Source: Ensifer adhaerens
GTDB lineage: Bacteria; Pseudomonadota; Alphaproteobacteria; Rhizobiales; Rhizobiaceae
NCBI RefSeq assembly: GCF_002940685.1
Contig: NZ_PNFP01000004.1
Span: 248,001-312,000, forward strand
DNA length: 64,000 bases
Direction of reading: 5' to 3'
The position numbers and the translations under genes are program-made. The notes beneath the pieces were generated by a model. It worked only from the letters and a program-made list of their open reading frames with translations. It made no database searches and had not been told where the DNA came from. Below, in pieces: positions 8,067 through 17,406 of this stretch. Within the stretch, counting starts at the first letter, position 1. Each line of letters starts with the position of its first letter.

Positions 8067-8605
8067 GAGCCAATTTCCCTATTGTTTGTTTGATGTTGGG
8101 CTGTTTCGGCATCGCTTCCATAAGCGAGCGGTGCCGGCGCCCGCACTCTCAAGACTTCCATCTTCGGCGGGCCGCGGCACCTATTGGCTTAAAACCGGGC
8201 GCAATATAGGCAGGATTCTGGGAAAATGGTTAATACCCGTTAAACTCTCTGATTTCCTTATCTTTTCCGGCTTTTCCGCCCCTACCGCATTAAGAATTCA
8301 TTAGGATTTTAATCAACCCCGAGCGCTCTTAATTGTAAGAACCCAGCTAATGTGTCACTACGATACGCTTAGGAACGGCCCCGCGTACGAAAATGGCAAC
8401 CGTTCCGGTGGATAAGCTCTGCGCGTGGTCCCTTTCGGCCACAAATGCGACTATCCGTCGAGGCAATGCAGTGGGTGATCAGTAGGGTAATGCGTAGATC
8501 CGATGCGCGTATCTTGCCGTCACCGCCCATGAAGAAGATGCCCTGCCCGCTACGGGCGAGAGGCCGTTTTCCCAAGTTGGGCAAAAGGTAATGAGGCGTA
8601 TCCCT
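8067..8605. other. Divergent intergenic region between hpt and rgsE with a CtrA-like site
   Basis: 539 bases with no supported gene. At 8226-8245 the plus strand reads ATGGTTAATACCCGTTAAAC; its complement contains TTAACCAT (a CtrA half-site) followed by a second TTAA with a six-base spacer. The CtrA consensus spacer is seven, so this is near-consensus. The stretch 8240-8345 is unusually AT-rich for this genome and probably holds promoters for one or both genes. No terminator or tRNA was seen. Confidence 0.4.
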
Positions 8606-11600
8606 ATGGCGACGAAAAAGAGCAATGAGTCGATCGACGAAAAGGCGTTCCAGGCTCTGGAAGCGGCCCTGAAGATTGATTTCGACGAGCTTGCATCGAG
8701 CCCGAATGACAAGACTTCCTTGGATGATCCGGAGGAAAATGTGTCTCAGCCCACCAATCAGGCGGCGACGCCCGATCAGAATAAGAAGGCGCGGCCTCAG
8801 CCGGAACCATCCCGCGGGGCGCGTGCTGCAGAAGCGGCCAAGACGCTCGCTCCGGAACCTGCGCCCAAGTCCCCGTCCCTTTCCGCCGCCAACGACGATG
8901 GCCGCCGTTCGCCGGCTGCGATGCTACGCGCGCTCGACGTGCGCTCCAATCGCGCCGCGATCCGCGTTGCCGCATTGGTGTCCGTCGTCTGGGCGGTCGC
9001 CGGCCTCGGTGTCGCCAACCTGCTTTACGGGCCGCAGATCTGGCAGATCCGCTCGCTGAGCGACCTCGCCGCCACCCCCGGCGCCGTCGGCGTCGCGATC
9101 GGCATCGTGCTGCCGATCATGCTGTTCTTCTCCTTCGCCATCATGATCGCCCGCGCGCAGGAACTGCGCAACGCCGCGCGGTCGATGGCGGAAGTCGCGC
9201 TCCGTCTTGCCGAGCCGGAAACGGCTGCTGCCGATCGTGTCATGACCGTCGGTCAGGCCGTCCGCCGCGAAGTCTCGGCGATGAACGAAGGCATCGAGCG
9301 CACCATTGCCCGGGCCACCGAGCTCGAAACGCTCGTGCATTCCGAGGTCAACGCGCTTGAACGCAGCTACAGTGAAAACGAGCTGCGCGTGCGCACGCTG
9401 GTGCAGGAACTCGGGCTTGAGCGCGAAGCCATCATCGGCCATTCCGAGCGTATCCGTTCGGCCATCTCCGGTGCCCATGGCAAGCTGAAGGACGACCTGG
9501 AGCAGGCAAGCGAAGACATTGCTTCGCGCATTGCGATCTCGGGCGAAGCCTTTGCCTCGCTGATCGATACCCGCGCGGCCGCCCTCAGCGAGAAGTCCGA
9601 CAACGCGCTGCAGACGATCGGCACCATGCTGACGACCCGCACGGATGCGCTGCTTTCGGGCCTGACCGCCGCCGGCCTCGGTCTCAGCACCGAATTCGAC
9701 ACCCGGCTCGACCAGCTCAGCGACACGCTGACGAAGCGCGGCGAGGATCTGCTCAGCCAGTTCGAAACCCGCGCCTCTTCGCTCGATGCCAGCACCGAGA
9801 AGCTGAATGCGGCGCTCAACGAACGCGCACGCCAGCTCAACGAAACGCTGATCGCCCGCACCCGCGACCTCAACGAGAGCCTGAGCGTCGGCCAGCAGGC
9901 AATCACCGGCGGCCTCGACCACGTGCTCGCCTCGCTCAACGCCACGCTCGACGAAAAGGGCGCGAGCTTCCGCCAGAGCCTGCGCTCGAGCGCCGACGAC
10001 GCGATCATGGACCTCGACCTGCGCGGCGGCTTCTTCGAAGAAAAGCTGCAGACGACGGTCGGCCAGCTGGCAACGGCCTTCGACGAACGCTTCCACGAGT
10101 TTGCCTCCGCCTTCGACAAGCGCGCGAGCCTGCTCGACACCAAGCTCATGGAAAGCCTGCACCGCATCAACGAGACCGTCTCGGGCGGTTCGGAAGCGAT
10201 CGGCGGCGCACTCGACAGCAGCATCGAGAAGATCGGCTCCGCCCTCTCCGACCAGTCGCTGACGCTTGCGACCACCCTTGGCGCGACCCAGGACTTCATC
10301 GAGGAAACGATCGCGAGCCGCACCTCCGAGCTCGGCACCATGATCGGCGATGCCCACAGCCGCATCGACGCCGTGCTCTCCGAAAAGACCAGCGGCCTCA
10401 TGGGCGCCCTCACCCAGGCCCAGGACCGCATCGAGAACGGCTTCGGCCAGCGCGCAGACGCCCTTTCGAGCGCGCTGACGACCAGCGAGCAGCGCCTGAC
10501 CGAAGGTCTCGACAGCCGCACCGCGGCCTTCGTCGACGGACTGCAGGCAGCCCACGCCCGCATCGAACAAACCCTCAGCGGCTCGACCGACGAGATCACC
10601 AGCGCGATCGCGGCCAGCCAGCATCGTCTCGACAACACCCTGTCGGAACGCACGCTCGCCCTTTCAACCATACTGTCGATGGGCGCGGACTCGATCGACA
10701 GCGCCGTCAGCGGCACTGCCGACCGGCTGGAGCGTGTGCTCTCCGAACGCGGCGAAGCGATCTCCGACGCGCTCACCAATCAGACCTCGGCCCTTGACGG
10801 CGTGCTCGCAGAACGTGCGGCAGCCATCACCTCGACGATGTCGTCGCGCGCCAACGAGATGGCCAACACGCTGAGCCGCCATGCGGAAGACGTGGCTGAC
10901 AGCCTGACCTTCCGGGCGACCGCGGTTGCCGAAACCATGACCGATCGCGTCGGCGACATCGAGCAGAAGCTGTCGGAGACCGTCTCGGCCGTTGCCGAAA
11001 ACCTCGGCGGCCGCGTCAGCCTGATTTCGGACACCCTCACCCAGACGAGCGCCCGCATTGCCGAGGATCTGAGCGGCCGTGTCAGCAAGATTTCCGACAC
11101 GCTGACCGAGACCAGCGCGCACATCGCCGACGCCCTGACGGCCCGCACCACCGAAGCGACGGCGTCGCTCGCCGGCAAGGCAGCGGAAATCGAGGAAACG
11201 CTGAGCGGCCGGGCCGAGCACCTGCGCGACACTCTGTCGTCCACGCACGACCAGATCCGCGCCACGCTCGACGACCGCATCAATGCCATCAACCTCGCCG
11301 TCGGCCAGGGCCGCGACCAGCTCGAAGGCATGCTTTCGGATCAGTCGACCTCGATCGCCACCACGCTCGCCACCAGCGCCAGCATGCTGGAAATGTCTCT
11401 GGAAGAGCGCCAGTCGGCGCTTGCCGGCGTCATCGACCGCAGCGGCGAAGCGCTCGACAGCCGCATGCGCTCGACCACCGGCCACATTGCCGAGCGTCTG
11501 GCCGAAACCGCCAACCAGATCAGCCTGGCCGCCGACAGCCTCACCAACCGCGTTGACCTGTCGATCAACGGTCTCAACGATCGCCTTGACGATACCGGCA

Positions 11601-14600
11601 TGCGCGTTGAAACCAGCCTCGGCGCTCTCGAAGAACGCATGCGCGAAAGCGCCGGCAACATCGGCTCGATCGTCGACGAAACCGGCATGCATATCGAAAC
11701 CCGCGTCGGCGTGCTCGAAGACCGCATTCGTGGCACCGTCGGCAATGTCGGCGCAGTGGTCGACGACACCGGCGCACGGATCGAAAGCAACCTGGGCGCG
11801 CTGGAAAACCGCATTCGCGGCAGCGTCACCAATGTCGGCTCCGTCGTCGACGACGCCGCAGCCCGCGTCGAAGGTGGCCTCAATGCGCTCGAGGACCGGA
11901 TCCGCGGCAGTGTCAGCAGCGTCAACGCAATCGTCGGTGACACCGGTACGCTAATCGAAAACAGCCTCGGCGTCCTTCAGGATCGCATCCGCGGCAGCGT
12001 CGACAACGTCAACACGCTGGTCGACGATACCGGCCTGCGTCTGGAAGTCAGCCTCAGCTCGCTCGAAGACCGCGTTCGCGACAGCGTCGGCAGCGTTGGT
12101 GAGATCGTCGATGGCGCCGGACAGCGCATCGCCGCCAGCCTCGGCGAACGGGCCGGCGACATCGATCGCATGAGCGAAATGGCGGCGACCCGGATCTCCG
12201 GCGCCATCGAATCCGGTGCGGAACGCATCGCCGAACGTCTCGGCACGATGGATCGTGCCCTCAACATCGGCCTTGATAACGTCAACCGCACCATCGAGGG
12301 CAAGGCGGCCGTTCTGGTCAGCAGCCTGCGCGGCGCGGTCAGCGAAGCAACGCAGGATCTGGACGCCGAGGCAGCCCGCCTCGAAGGCAAGACATCCGAC
12401 ATCGTCGGTCACCTGCGCAGCGCCTTTGGCGGCGTGGCGGAAGAGTTCGGCTCGGAAGCCGTGCGCATCGAGGACAAGGCCGCCGGCCTCGTCAACACGC
12501 TTCGCAACGCCGTTGGCGATGTGGCGCAGGAGTTCGACGCGGAAGCCGTGCGCATCGAAGACAAGGCCGCTGGCCTGGTGAACAGCCTTCGTGGCGCGAT
12601 CAACGATGCAGCCCAGGAAATCGACGCGGAAGCCGCCCGTTCGGCCGGACTGCTGTCGAAGGCAGGCGAGGACTTCGCCTCCGCACTTGCCGCGCGCCAG
12701 GCGGATTTCGCCAACACCATCGACCAGACGGCGGCCGCTACAGCGGCCCGCCACGCCGATCTCGCCAGCTCGATCGAGCAGAAGGCGGCAGCCACCGCAG
12801 CCCGTCACGCCGAGCTTGCCCGCTCGATCGCCGATGCGGCGGACACGGCGACCGCACGTCTGGCCGCGACGCATAGCCAGATCGCCAACCATGCCGACAA
12901 CATCCACCAGGGCCTCACCAATACGGAGAAGGCACTGGAAGCCCGAGGCGACGCGATCCGCAACACGCTCGACGAGCGCACCCGCGAGCTCAACTCGATG
13001 CTCGCCGGCCGCTCGATGGAGCTGTCGCGCCTGATCGACGAGCAGGCACGCCCGGTCATCGATCAGTATGCGGCGACCGGCCGCGAGGCAGCTGAACGTA
13101 TCGCCGCCGTGACGCAGGAAAGCGCCGACCGCCTGCGTGCGGAAAACGCAGCACTGGTCAACGCCATCGCCGAGCGCACCGGCGAGACGCTGAACGCGAT
13201 CTCCTACCGCGCCGAAGAGACGGCCAAGGCGATGAAGATGGTCGAAAACCGTCTGCAGTCGACCGCCCTGGGCCTGATCGACCAGCTCGCCAACAACAAT
13301 GCCGCCATCGCCACGGTCATCGACCAGGCGAGCAGCAATCTCGGCGAAATGGACCAGCGTCTGGAATCGACGATCGCCCGGGTCTCGGAATCCACCCGCC
13401 AGGCCTCCGACATGCTGTCGACCTCGACCCGTCTCATCGAAGGCAAGGTCGACAAGCTCTCGGATATCTCGGCCTCGACGCTCTCGCAGATCGGCGGCAT
13501 CGTCGGCCGCTTCGAGGACCACTCGCGGGTCCTCGGCCAGGCCTCCGACCTGCTCGGCGCCGCCCAGTCGAACCTCGTCAGCACGCTCGAGGAGCGCCAG
13601 GATGCGCTGCGCACCCTGTCGGTCGGCCTCGTGCAGCGCTCGGAAGAGATCGAACGCACGATGCGTGCGCTCGAGGGCTTCGTCGACGGCGCCTTCCAGC
13701 GCGCCGAAGAGCGTTCGGGCCTCGTTGCCGGCAACCTGCGCAACGGCATCCAGCAGTCCTTCTCGGATGTCGGTCGTCTGCTGTCGAGCACGGAGCAGCG
13801 TGCTGCCGAAGCGGCGGAAGCCATGCGCAACGCACTCGCCCAGGCCGGAGACGAAGCCGGCGCCTCGGTCGAGCAGGTCTTCAGCCGCGCCGAGGAGCGT
13901 TCGCGCCAGATCGCCAACACCCTTCGCTCCGGCGTCGAGACCTCGTTTGCCGACGTCAACAAGACGCTCTCTTCTGTCGAAGGCCGCGCGCTCGGCGCAT
14001 CGGAAGCCCTTCGCCAGGCGATCGCCAAGGTCGGCGAAGACGCCGGCGCATCGATCGAGGGTGCCTTTGCCAATGCCGAGGAGCGCTCCAAGGAAGTGGC
14101 CTCGCGTCTGCGTGGCAGCGTTGCGGCCTCGGTGTCCGATATCGAGCGCATGCTCACCGAGAGCGGCAAGAAGTCCGATGGCGTCGCAGGCCAGCTGCGC
14201 GACGCCGTTCGCGGCGCCATCGACGAGGCGATCGGTCGCTTCAGCGGTGCGACCGACGAAATCCGCCGCTCGGCCGGCGAGATCCGCAAGGAACTCGACA
14301 TGACCCGCGAAGAGCTGAAGCGCGGTGCCTTCGACCTGCCGGAAGAAGCCAAGGAGAATGCAGCCGTCATGCGCCGCGCCGTCGGCGAGCAGATCAAGGC
14401 GCTGCAGGAACTGTCGGATATCATCGGCAAGTCCTCGACACAGCTCGAAGTCGCCCAGCCGCTGCGCCAGCAGCCGGCCGCGGCTCCGGTCGCCCGCCCG
14501 GTGCAGCAGCAACAGCCGGTACCACAGGCGCAGCCCGTCGCCCAGCAGCAGGTCGTGCAGCAGCCTGTCGTACAGCAACCGGTAGCCCAGCAGCCGGTCG

Positions 14601-15184
14601 TTGAGCAGCCGCGCCGCCAGGAACCGGCGCCGGCACTGCGGGGCAGCCTTAGCATCGAACAGCCGGCGGTGCGCCAGCCGGCGCCGTCGCAGGCGGTCAG
14701 CAACGAGGTTGCCGAAGGTGGCGGCTGGATGCGGGACCTGCTGCGTGCAGCCTCGCGCGAAGAGGCACCCTCGCCGGCCCCCCAGCGTCCGGCCGAGGCC
14801 CAGCCGACGGCCCGTGCCGGCGACAGCCGCAACCCGCGTCACGTGGTTGAATCGCTGAACTCGCTTTCGGTCGATATCGCCCGCGCCATCGACCACGATG
14901 CCTCGGTCGAGCTGTGGCGCCGCTACCAGCGCGGCGAGCGCGACGTCTTCACCCGTCGCCTCTATACGCTGAAGGGCCAGCAGACCTTCGACGAGATCAA
15001 GCGCAAGTACGACCGCGAGCCGGAATTCCGCACCGCCGTCGACCGCTACATCGCCGATTTCGAAAAGCTGCTCGCCGATGTCGCCCGCAACGACCCGGAC
15101 AAGCGCATCACCCAGACCTACCTGACGTCGGATACCGGCAAGGTCTACACGATGCTCGCCCACGCCGCCGGCCGCTTCAGCTAA
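8606..15184 (+). CDS. rgsE: Growth pole ring protein GPR/RgsE homologue, giant membrane-anchored helical protein
   Basis: 2192 residues from the ATG at 8606 (GAGG nine bases upstream; ATG 8591 is the alternative). Layout: disordered acidic N-terminus (1-110), two transmembrane helices at about 118-138 and 158-182, an almost continuous helical region to about 1940 built of apolipoprotein-like degenerate repeats, a Gln/Pro-rich linker (about 1950-2025), and a folded C-terminal domain (about 2080-2192, VVESLNSLSVDIARAID through YLTSDTGKVYTMLAHAAGRFS). Size and order match GPR of Agrobacterium, which forms a ring at the growing pole, and RgsE of Sinorhizobium, needed for unipolar growth. Its role as a polar growth scaffold is taken from those homologues. 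It is a single-gene unit ended by a strong hairpin. Automated annotation often calls it kinesin-like or apolipoprotein, which misleads. Confidence 0.88.
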   Translation: MATKKSNESIDEKAFQALEAALKIDFDELASSPNDKTSLDDPEENVSQPTNQAATPDQNKKARPQPEPSRGARAAEAAKTLAPEPAPKSPSLSAANDDGRRSPAAMLRALDVRSNRAAIRVAALVSVVWAVAGLGVANLLYGPQIWQIRSLSDLAATPGAVGVAIGIVLPIMLFFSFAIMIARAQELRNAARSMAEVALRLAEPETAAADRVMTVGQAVRREVSAMNEGIERTIARATELETLVHSEVNALERSYSENELRVRTLVQELGLEREAIIGHSERIRSAISGAHGKLKDDLEQASEDIASRIAISGEAFASLIDTRAAALSEKSDNALQTIGTMLTTRTDALLSGLTAAGLGLSTEFDTRLDQLSDTLTKRGEDLLSQFETRASSLDASTEKLNAALNERARQLNETLIARTRDLNESLSVGQQAITGGLDHVLASLNATLDEKGASFRQSLRSSADDAIMDLDLRGGFFEEKLQTTVGQLATAFDERFHEFASAFDKRASLLDTKLMESLHRINETVSGGSEAIGGALDSSIEKIGSALSDQSLTLATTLGATQDFIEETIASRTSELGTMIGDAHSRIDAVLSEKTSGLMGALTQAQDRIENGFGQRADALSSALTTSEQRLTEGLDSRTAAFVDGLQAAHARIEQTLSGSTDEITSAIAASQHRLDNTLSERTLALSTILSMGADSIDSAVSGTADRLERVLSERGEAISDALTNQTSALDGVLAERAAAITSTMSSRANEMANTLSRHAEDVADSLTFRATAVAETMTDRVGDIEQKLSETVSAVAENLGGRVSLISDTLTQTSARIAEDLSGRVSKISDTLTETSAHIADALTARTTEATASLAGKAAEIEETLSGRAEHLRDTLSSTHDQIRATLDDRINAINLAVGQGRDQLEGMLSDQSTSIATTLATSASMLEMSLEERQSALAGVIDRSGEALDSRMRSTTGHIAERLAETANQISLAADSLTNRVDLSINGLNDRLDDTGMRVETSLGALEERMRESAGNIGSIVDETGMHIETRVGVLEDRIRGTVGNVGAVVDDTGARIESNLGALENRIRGSVTNVGSVVDDAAARVEGGLNALEDRIRGSVSSVNAIVGDTGTLIENSLGVLQDRIRGSVDNVNTLVDDTGLRLEVSLSSLEDRVRDSVGSVGEIVDGAGQRIAASLGERAGDIDRMSEMAATRISGAIESGAERIAERLGTMDRALNIGLDNVNRTIEGKAAVLVSSLRGAVSEATQDLDAEAARLEGKTSDIVGHLRSAFGGVAEEFGSEAVRIEDKAAGLVNTLRNAVGDVAQEFDAEAVRIEDKAAGLVNSLRGAINDAAQEIDAEAARSAGLLSKAGEDFASALAARQADFANTIDQTAAATAARHADLASSIEQKAAATAARHAELARSIADAADTATARLAATHSQIANHADNIHQGLTNTEKALEARGDAIRNTLDERTRELNSMLAGRSMELSRLIDEQARPVIDQYAATGREAAERIAAVTQESADRLRAENAALVNAIAERTGETLNAISYRAEETAKAMKMVENRLQSTALGLIDQLANNNAAIATVIDQASSNLGEMDQRLESTIARVSESTRQASDMLSTSTRLIEGKVDKLSDISASTLSQIGGIVGRFEDHSRVLGQASDLLGAAQSNLVSTLEERQDALRTLSVGLVQRSEEIERTMRALEGFVDGAFQRAEERSGLVAGNLRNGIQQSFSDVGRLLSSTEQRAAEAAEAMRNALAQAGDEAGASVEQVFSRAEERSRQIANTLRSGVETSFADVNKTLSSVEGRALGASEALRQAIAKVGEDAGASIEGAFANAEERSKEVASRLRGSVAASVSDIERMLTESGKKSDGVAGQLRDAVRGAIDEAIGRFSGATDEIRRSAGEIRKELDMTREELKRGAFDLPEEAKENAAVMRRAVGEQIKALQELSDIIGKSSTQLEVAQPLRQQPAAAPVARPVQQQQPVPQAQPVAQQQVVQQPVVQQPVAQQPVVEQPRRQEPAPALRGSLSIEQPAVRQPAPSQAVSNEVAEGGGWMRDLLRAASREEAPSPAPQRPAEAQPTARAGDSRNPRHVVESLNSLSVDIARAIDHDASVELWRRYQRGERDVFTRRLYTLKGQQTFDEIKRKYDREPEFRTAVDRYIADFEKLLADVARNDPDKRITQTYLTSDTGKVYTMLAHAAGRFS
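11621..12142 (+). repeat. Six tandem 87-bp (29-residue) repeats inside rgsE
   Basis: Starting at GALEERMRES, six consecutive 29-residue units follow the pattern xxLEdRiRgsvxNVxxiVDdtG with a hydrophobic-rich tail. Each begins with LE/LQ-[DEN]-R and contains a conserved V-D/G-D-[TA]-G near position 20. Related 29-residue units (EAVRIEDKAAGLV...) recur at about 12365-12640. A period of 29 equals about eight helical turns, so this is a regular helical solenoid or coiled-coil phase. Confidence 0.85.
13697..14068 (+). repeat. Two tandem 186-bp (62-residue) repeats inside rgsE
   Basis: Units of 62 residues begin QRAEERSGLV and SRAEERSRQI, and a third partial unit begins ANAEERSKEV (to about 14150). 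Shared landmarks are AEERS, a LR.G pair, SF.DV, and GDEAGASVE/GEDAGASIE near the end. They differ from the 29-residue repeats upstream, so the helical rod has at least two repeat families. Confidence 0.8.
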
Positions 15185-15207
15185 GCGGATTGCATAGAGA
15201 ACAAAGG

Positions 15208-15238
15208 AAACGGCCCCGTCTCGCGACGGGGCCGTTTT
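15208..15238 (+). terminator. Intrinsic terminator of rgsE
   Basis: Perfect 13-bp stem AAACGGCCCCGTC (15208-15220) with its complement (15225-15237), loop TCGC, and TTTT at the end. It lies 23 bases after the rgsE stop. Confidence 0.88.
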
Positions 15239-15470
15239 CGTTTGCGGGCCCTTGAGGAAGGGAAGTGATCGATCGCTTCCATTGTGCGCGGCCAATCGAT
15301 CGCGCTCAACGGGTACCGCAAGCCCCTAACATTGCCGGGCGCTTCACCGCCGCCACCCGACCCGCTCGTCCCCTTAGGTACCCAGCGAAAGCCGTAGCGT
15401 GTCGAGCTGCCGCATGCCCGGCGTTCGCCTTCGTCCAGGGCTGAAGGAAAGGTGCGGCGGTCGAGCCGGT

Positions 15471-15854
15471 TCAGCGCAGCGGCGAGCAGCCGCCCACGTC
15501 AGCGGCCTTGACGCGGCCGGCCTGGAGATCCTTCAAATAGGGCTTGTTCGGATCCGACCCGCCGAGCGCGCCGTCATAGGTCGCACGGTCGATCTTGAGC
15601 ATTCGGCCGCTTGCCGTGAAGCTCACCATCTCCTTCTTGTTGACGTAGGCCGAGGCGACATTCATCCGGCAGAAGAACTTCTTCTCGCCGTTGCCGACGA
15701 CCCAACCCCAGGCTCCGGATTTGCCTCTGGAGAGCTTGCCGGTCGCATAACCCTGCTTAGCGAGTACCGAATAGCTCTCCGCCTGTGCCATACCGGGAAC
15801 GAAAGCAAGGCCGATCGCGGCCGCGACCGCGATTGGCCCGAATGAAATACGCAT
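15471..15854 (-). CDS. Small secreted hypothetical protein
   Basis: 127 residues. A signal peptide covers residues 1-25 (AVAAAIGLAFVPGMAQA). The mature part is basic and rich in Gly and Lys, with two Cys (FFCRMN and GGCSPLR) that may pair. No known domain is visible. The lead residues ESYSVLAKQGYATGKLSRGKS suggest a compact beta domain. It stands alone on the minus strand after the convergent rgsE terminator. Probably periplasmic; function unknown. Confidence 0.7.
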   Translation of the reverse strand: MRISFGPIAVAAAIGLAFVPGMAQAESYSVLAKQGYATGKLSRGKSGAWGWVVGNGEKKFFCRMNVASAYVNKKEMVSFTASGRMLKIDRATYDGALGGSDPNKPYLKDLQAGRVKAADVGGCSPLR

Positions 15855-16430
15855 TGGATTTCAATCCTTTGATTACTGAGTGACATCATCTTGTACGCGG
15901 CCACAAACAGTTAATGCAACCATAACATGCAGATGAGCTTAACGCGGATCCAGCGATCCAAGGCGGAGTGGGTGTTGCTGAAATGCAATCGTTTGCATGG
16001 GGCGGGAACCAAGGCAAATGCCAAAGGCATGTACCAGGGGACTTGATGTTATGCTTTCTCGGTGGTGGCACCTGGCGGGAACGCCGACTGCCTCGAGCTC
16101 GGGTTTAGGCGGCGAAGATCGACGACAGCCGGCAGCCGATCGGCGCCGCAACTGGCTCATGGCAATCCGGGAACTGCAGCGTGTCATCCTGAAGTCGATC
16201 GGATGTGGCTCGGGAGTTCGCCGGCAAAATGATTGCGCTGAGTTCAGCGAGCCGTAGCCCCTGAACTGGCATCGGCGATGTCGGCGAGGTTCATCCCTGC
16301 CCGTCTCCTGGCAGATCATTGGCTGACCAGCGCGGTCTCTCCGAACGGTGCTCCGCGGCCTTGCGAACGAAGCTTCTCCTTCACCGAAGCTTCTCACCCG
16401 GGCAGCCACGATGACGCGTCGAGAAGCCTG
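15855..16430. other. Long gene-poor interval
   Basis: 576 bases between the secreted-protein gene and the petABC terminator. Open frames here (an 86-residue plus-strand and a 179-residue minus-strand one) have no signal peptide, no family resemblance and no Shine-Dalgarno sequence. The first 100 bases probably hold the promoter of the 127-residue protein. I see no RNA hairpin or mobile-element remnant. Confidence 0.4.
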
Positions 16431-16432
16431 AA

Positions 16433-16469
16433 AAACGAAAAGGCCCCGGACGAACCGGGGCCTTTCGTT
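16433..16469 (-). terminator. Intrinsic terminator of petABC
   Basis: Stem AAAGGCCCCGG (16439-16449) with CCGGGGCCTTT (16455-16465), extended by AACGA/CGTT around a one-base bulge. Read on the minus strand it comes 36 bases after the petC stop and runs into TTTTCGTTTTTC. Confidence 0.8.
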
Positions 16470-16504
16470 GGATCTCAATCAGAGCCAGCGTCGCTGGCGG
16501 CCGA

Positions 16505-17374
16505 TCAATGTTCCTTGTTGGCGTAGACTGACTTCTTCGTGAGGTACACGAGGCCGGTGAAGATCAGCAGGAACACCATGACCATGAAGCCGGTGCGCTT
16601 GCGATCTTCGAGGTGCGGCTCGGCAGCCCACATCAGGAACGCCGAAACGTCCTTGGCGTACTGGTCGACGGTCTGCGGCGTGCCATCGTCATAGGTGACC
16701 TGGTCGGCGGAGATCGGCTGGGCCATCGCCAGAGCGGCAGCGTTTGCGAAGTACGGGTTGTAGTGCGTGCCTTCAGCCACTTCGACGCCCTGCGGCGGGT
16801 CCTGGTAACCGGTCAGCAGTGCGTGGATGTAGTCCGGGCCGCCTTCCTGGTAAGGCCAGAACATGTCGAAGATGAACTGCGGGAAGCCGCGTTCGATGCC
16901 GCGCGCCTTGGCGATCAGCGAGAAGTCCGGCGGAGCTGCACCGTTGTTCGATGCGGCAGCGGCTTCCTTGTTCGCGTAGGGCGACGGGAAGTGATCCGAG
17001 GCGACAGCCTTGCGGGTGAACATCTCGCCGTCGGCGTTCGGGCCGTCCTGGACTTCGTAGTTCGCCGCAAACGCCTTGACCTGCGCGTCCGAGTAGCCGA
17101 GGCCTTCCAGAGTGCGGAAGGCCACCAGGTTCATCGAGTGGCAGGCCGAACAGACTTCGGCGTAGACCTTCAGGCCGCGCTGAAGCTGCCCCTTGTCGTA
17201 GTGACCGAAGGGACCGGCAAAGCTCCAGTCCTGCTGTTCCGGCTTGTGGATCGGATAGTGGGGCGTACCGCCGCCATGCTCCTCGCCGCCCTTTGCCTCT
17301 TCGGCAACAGCCGCACCGAGACCGAGACCAGCGACGACAGCGAGTGACAGAATGCCTGTAACAAGCTTTTTCAT
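16505..17374 (-). CDS. petC: Ubiquinol-cytochrome c reductase cytochrome c1 subunit
   Basis: 289 residues from the ATG at 17374, chosen because AGGAAC lies upstream and a signal peptide follows (MKKLVTGILSLAVVAGLGLG). The longer open frame to 17821 overlaps petB and is not real. The haem c site is CSACH (Cys75, Cys78, His79). A C-terminal helix (RTGFMVMVFLLIFTGLVYL) anchors it in the membrane. It carries electrons from the Rieske protein to soluble or membrane cytochrome c within complex III. Cytochrome b and c1 are separate genes here, unlike the fused fbcH of Bradyrhizobium. Last gene of petA-petB-petC. Confidence 0.95.
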   Translation of the reverse strand: MKKLVTGILSLAVVAGLGLGAAVAEEAKGGEEHGGGTPHYPIHKPEQQDWSFAGPFGHYDKGQLQRGLKVYAEVCSACHSMNLVAFRTLEGLGYSDAQVKAFAANYEVQDGPNADGEMFTRKAVASDHFPSPYANKEAAAASNNGAAPPDFSLIAKARGIERGFPQFIFDMFWPYQEGGPDYIHALLTGYQDPPQGVEVAEGTHYNPYFANAAALAMAQPISADQVTYDDGTPQTVDQYAKDVSAFLMWAAEPHLEDRKRTGFMVMVFLLIFTGLVYLTKKSVYANKEH

Positions 17375-17406
17375 TGTTGTGGGTTCCTTATCAATCGCTG
17401 TTCTGA

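Noticed and set aside
8924-15295. Very long open frames opposite and within rgsE, up to 1114 residues
   Set aside because: They are shadows of a high-GC repetitive gene: Arg/Ala/Gly-rich translations, no domains, no Shine-Dalgarno sequences.
15939-16478. 179-residue minus-strand frame in the petC-side interval
   Set aside because: Contains the petABC terminator, lacks a Shine-Dalgarno sequence and is Arg/Ser-rich without a domain.
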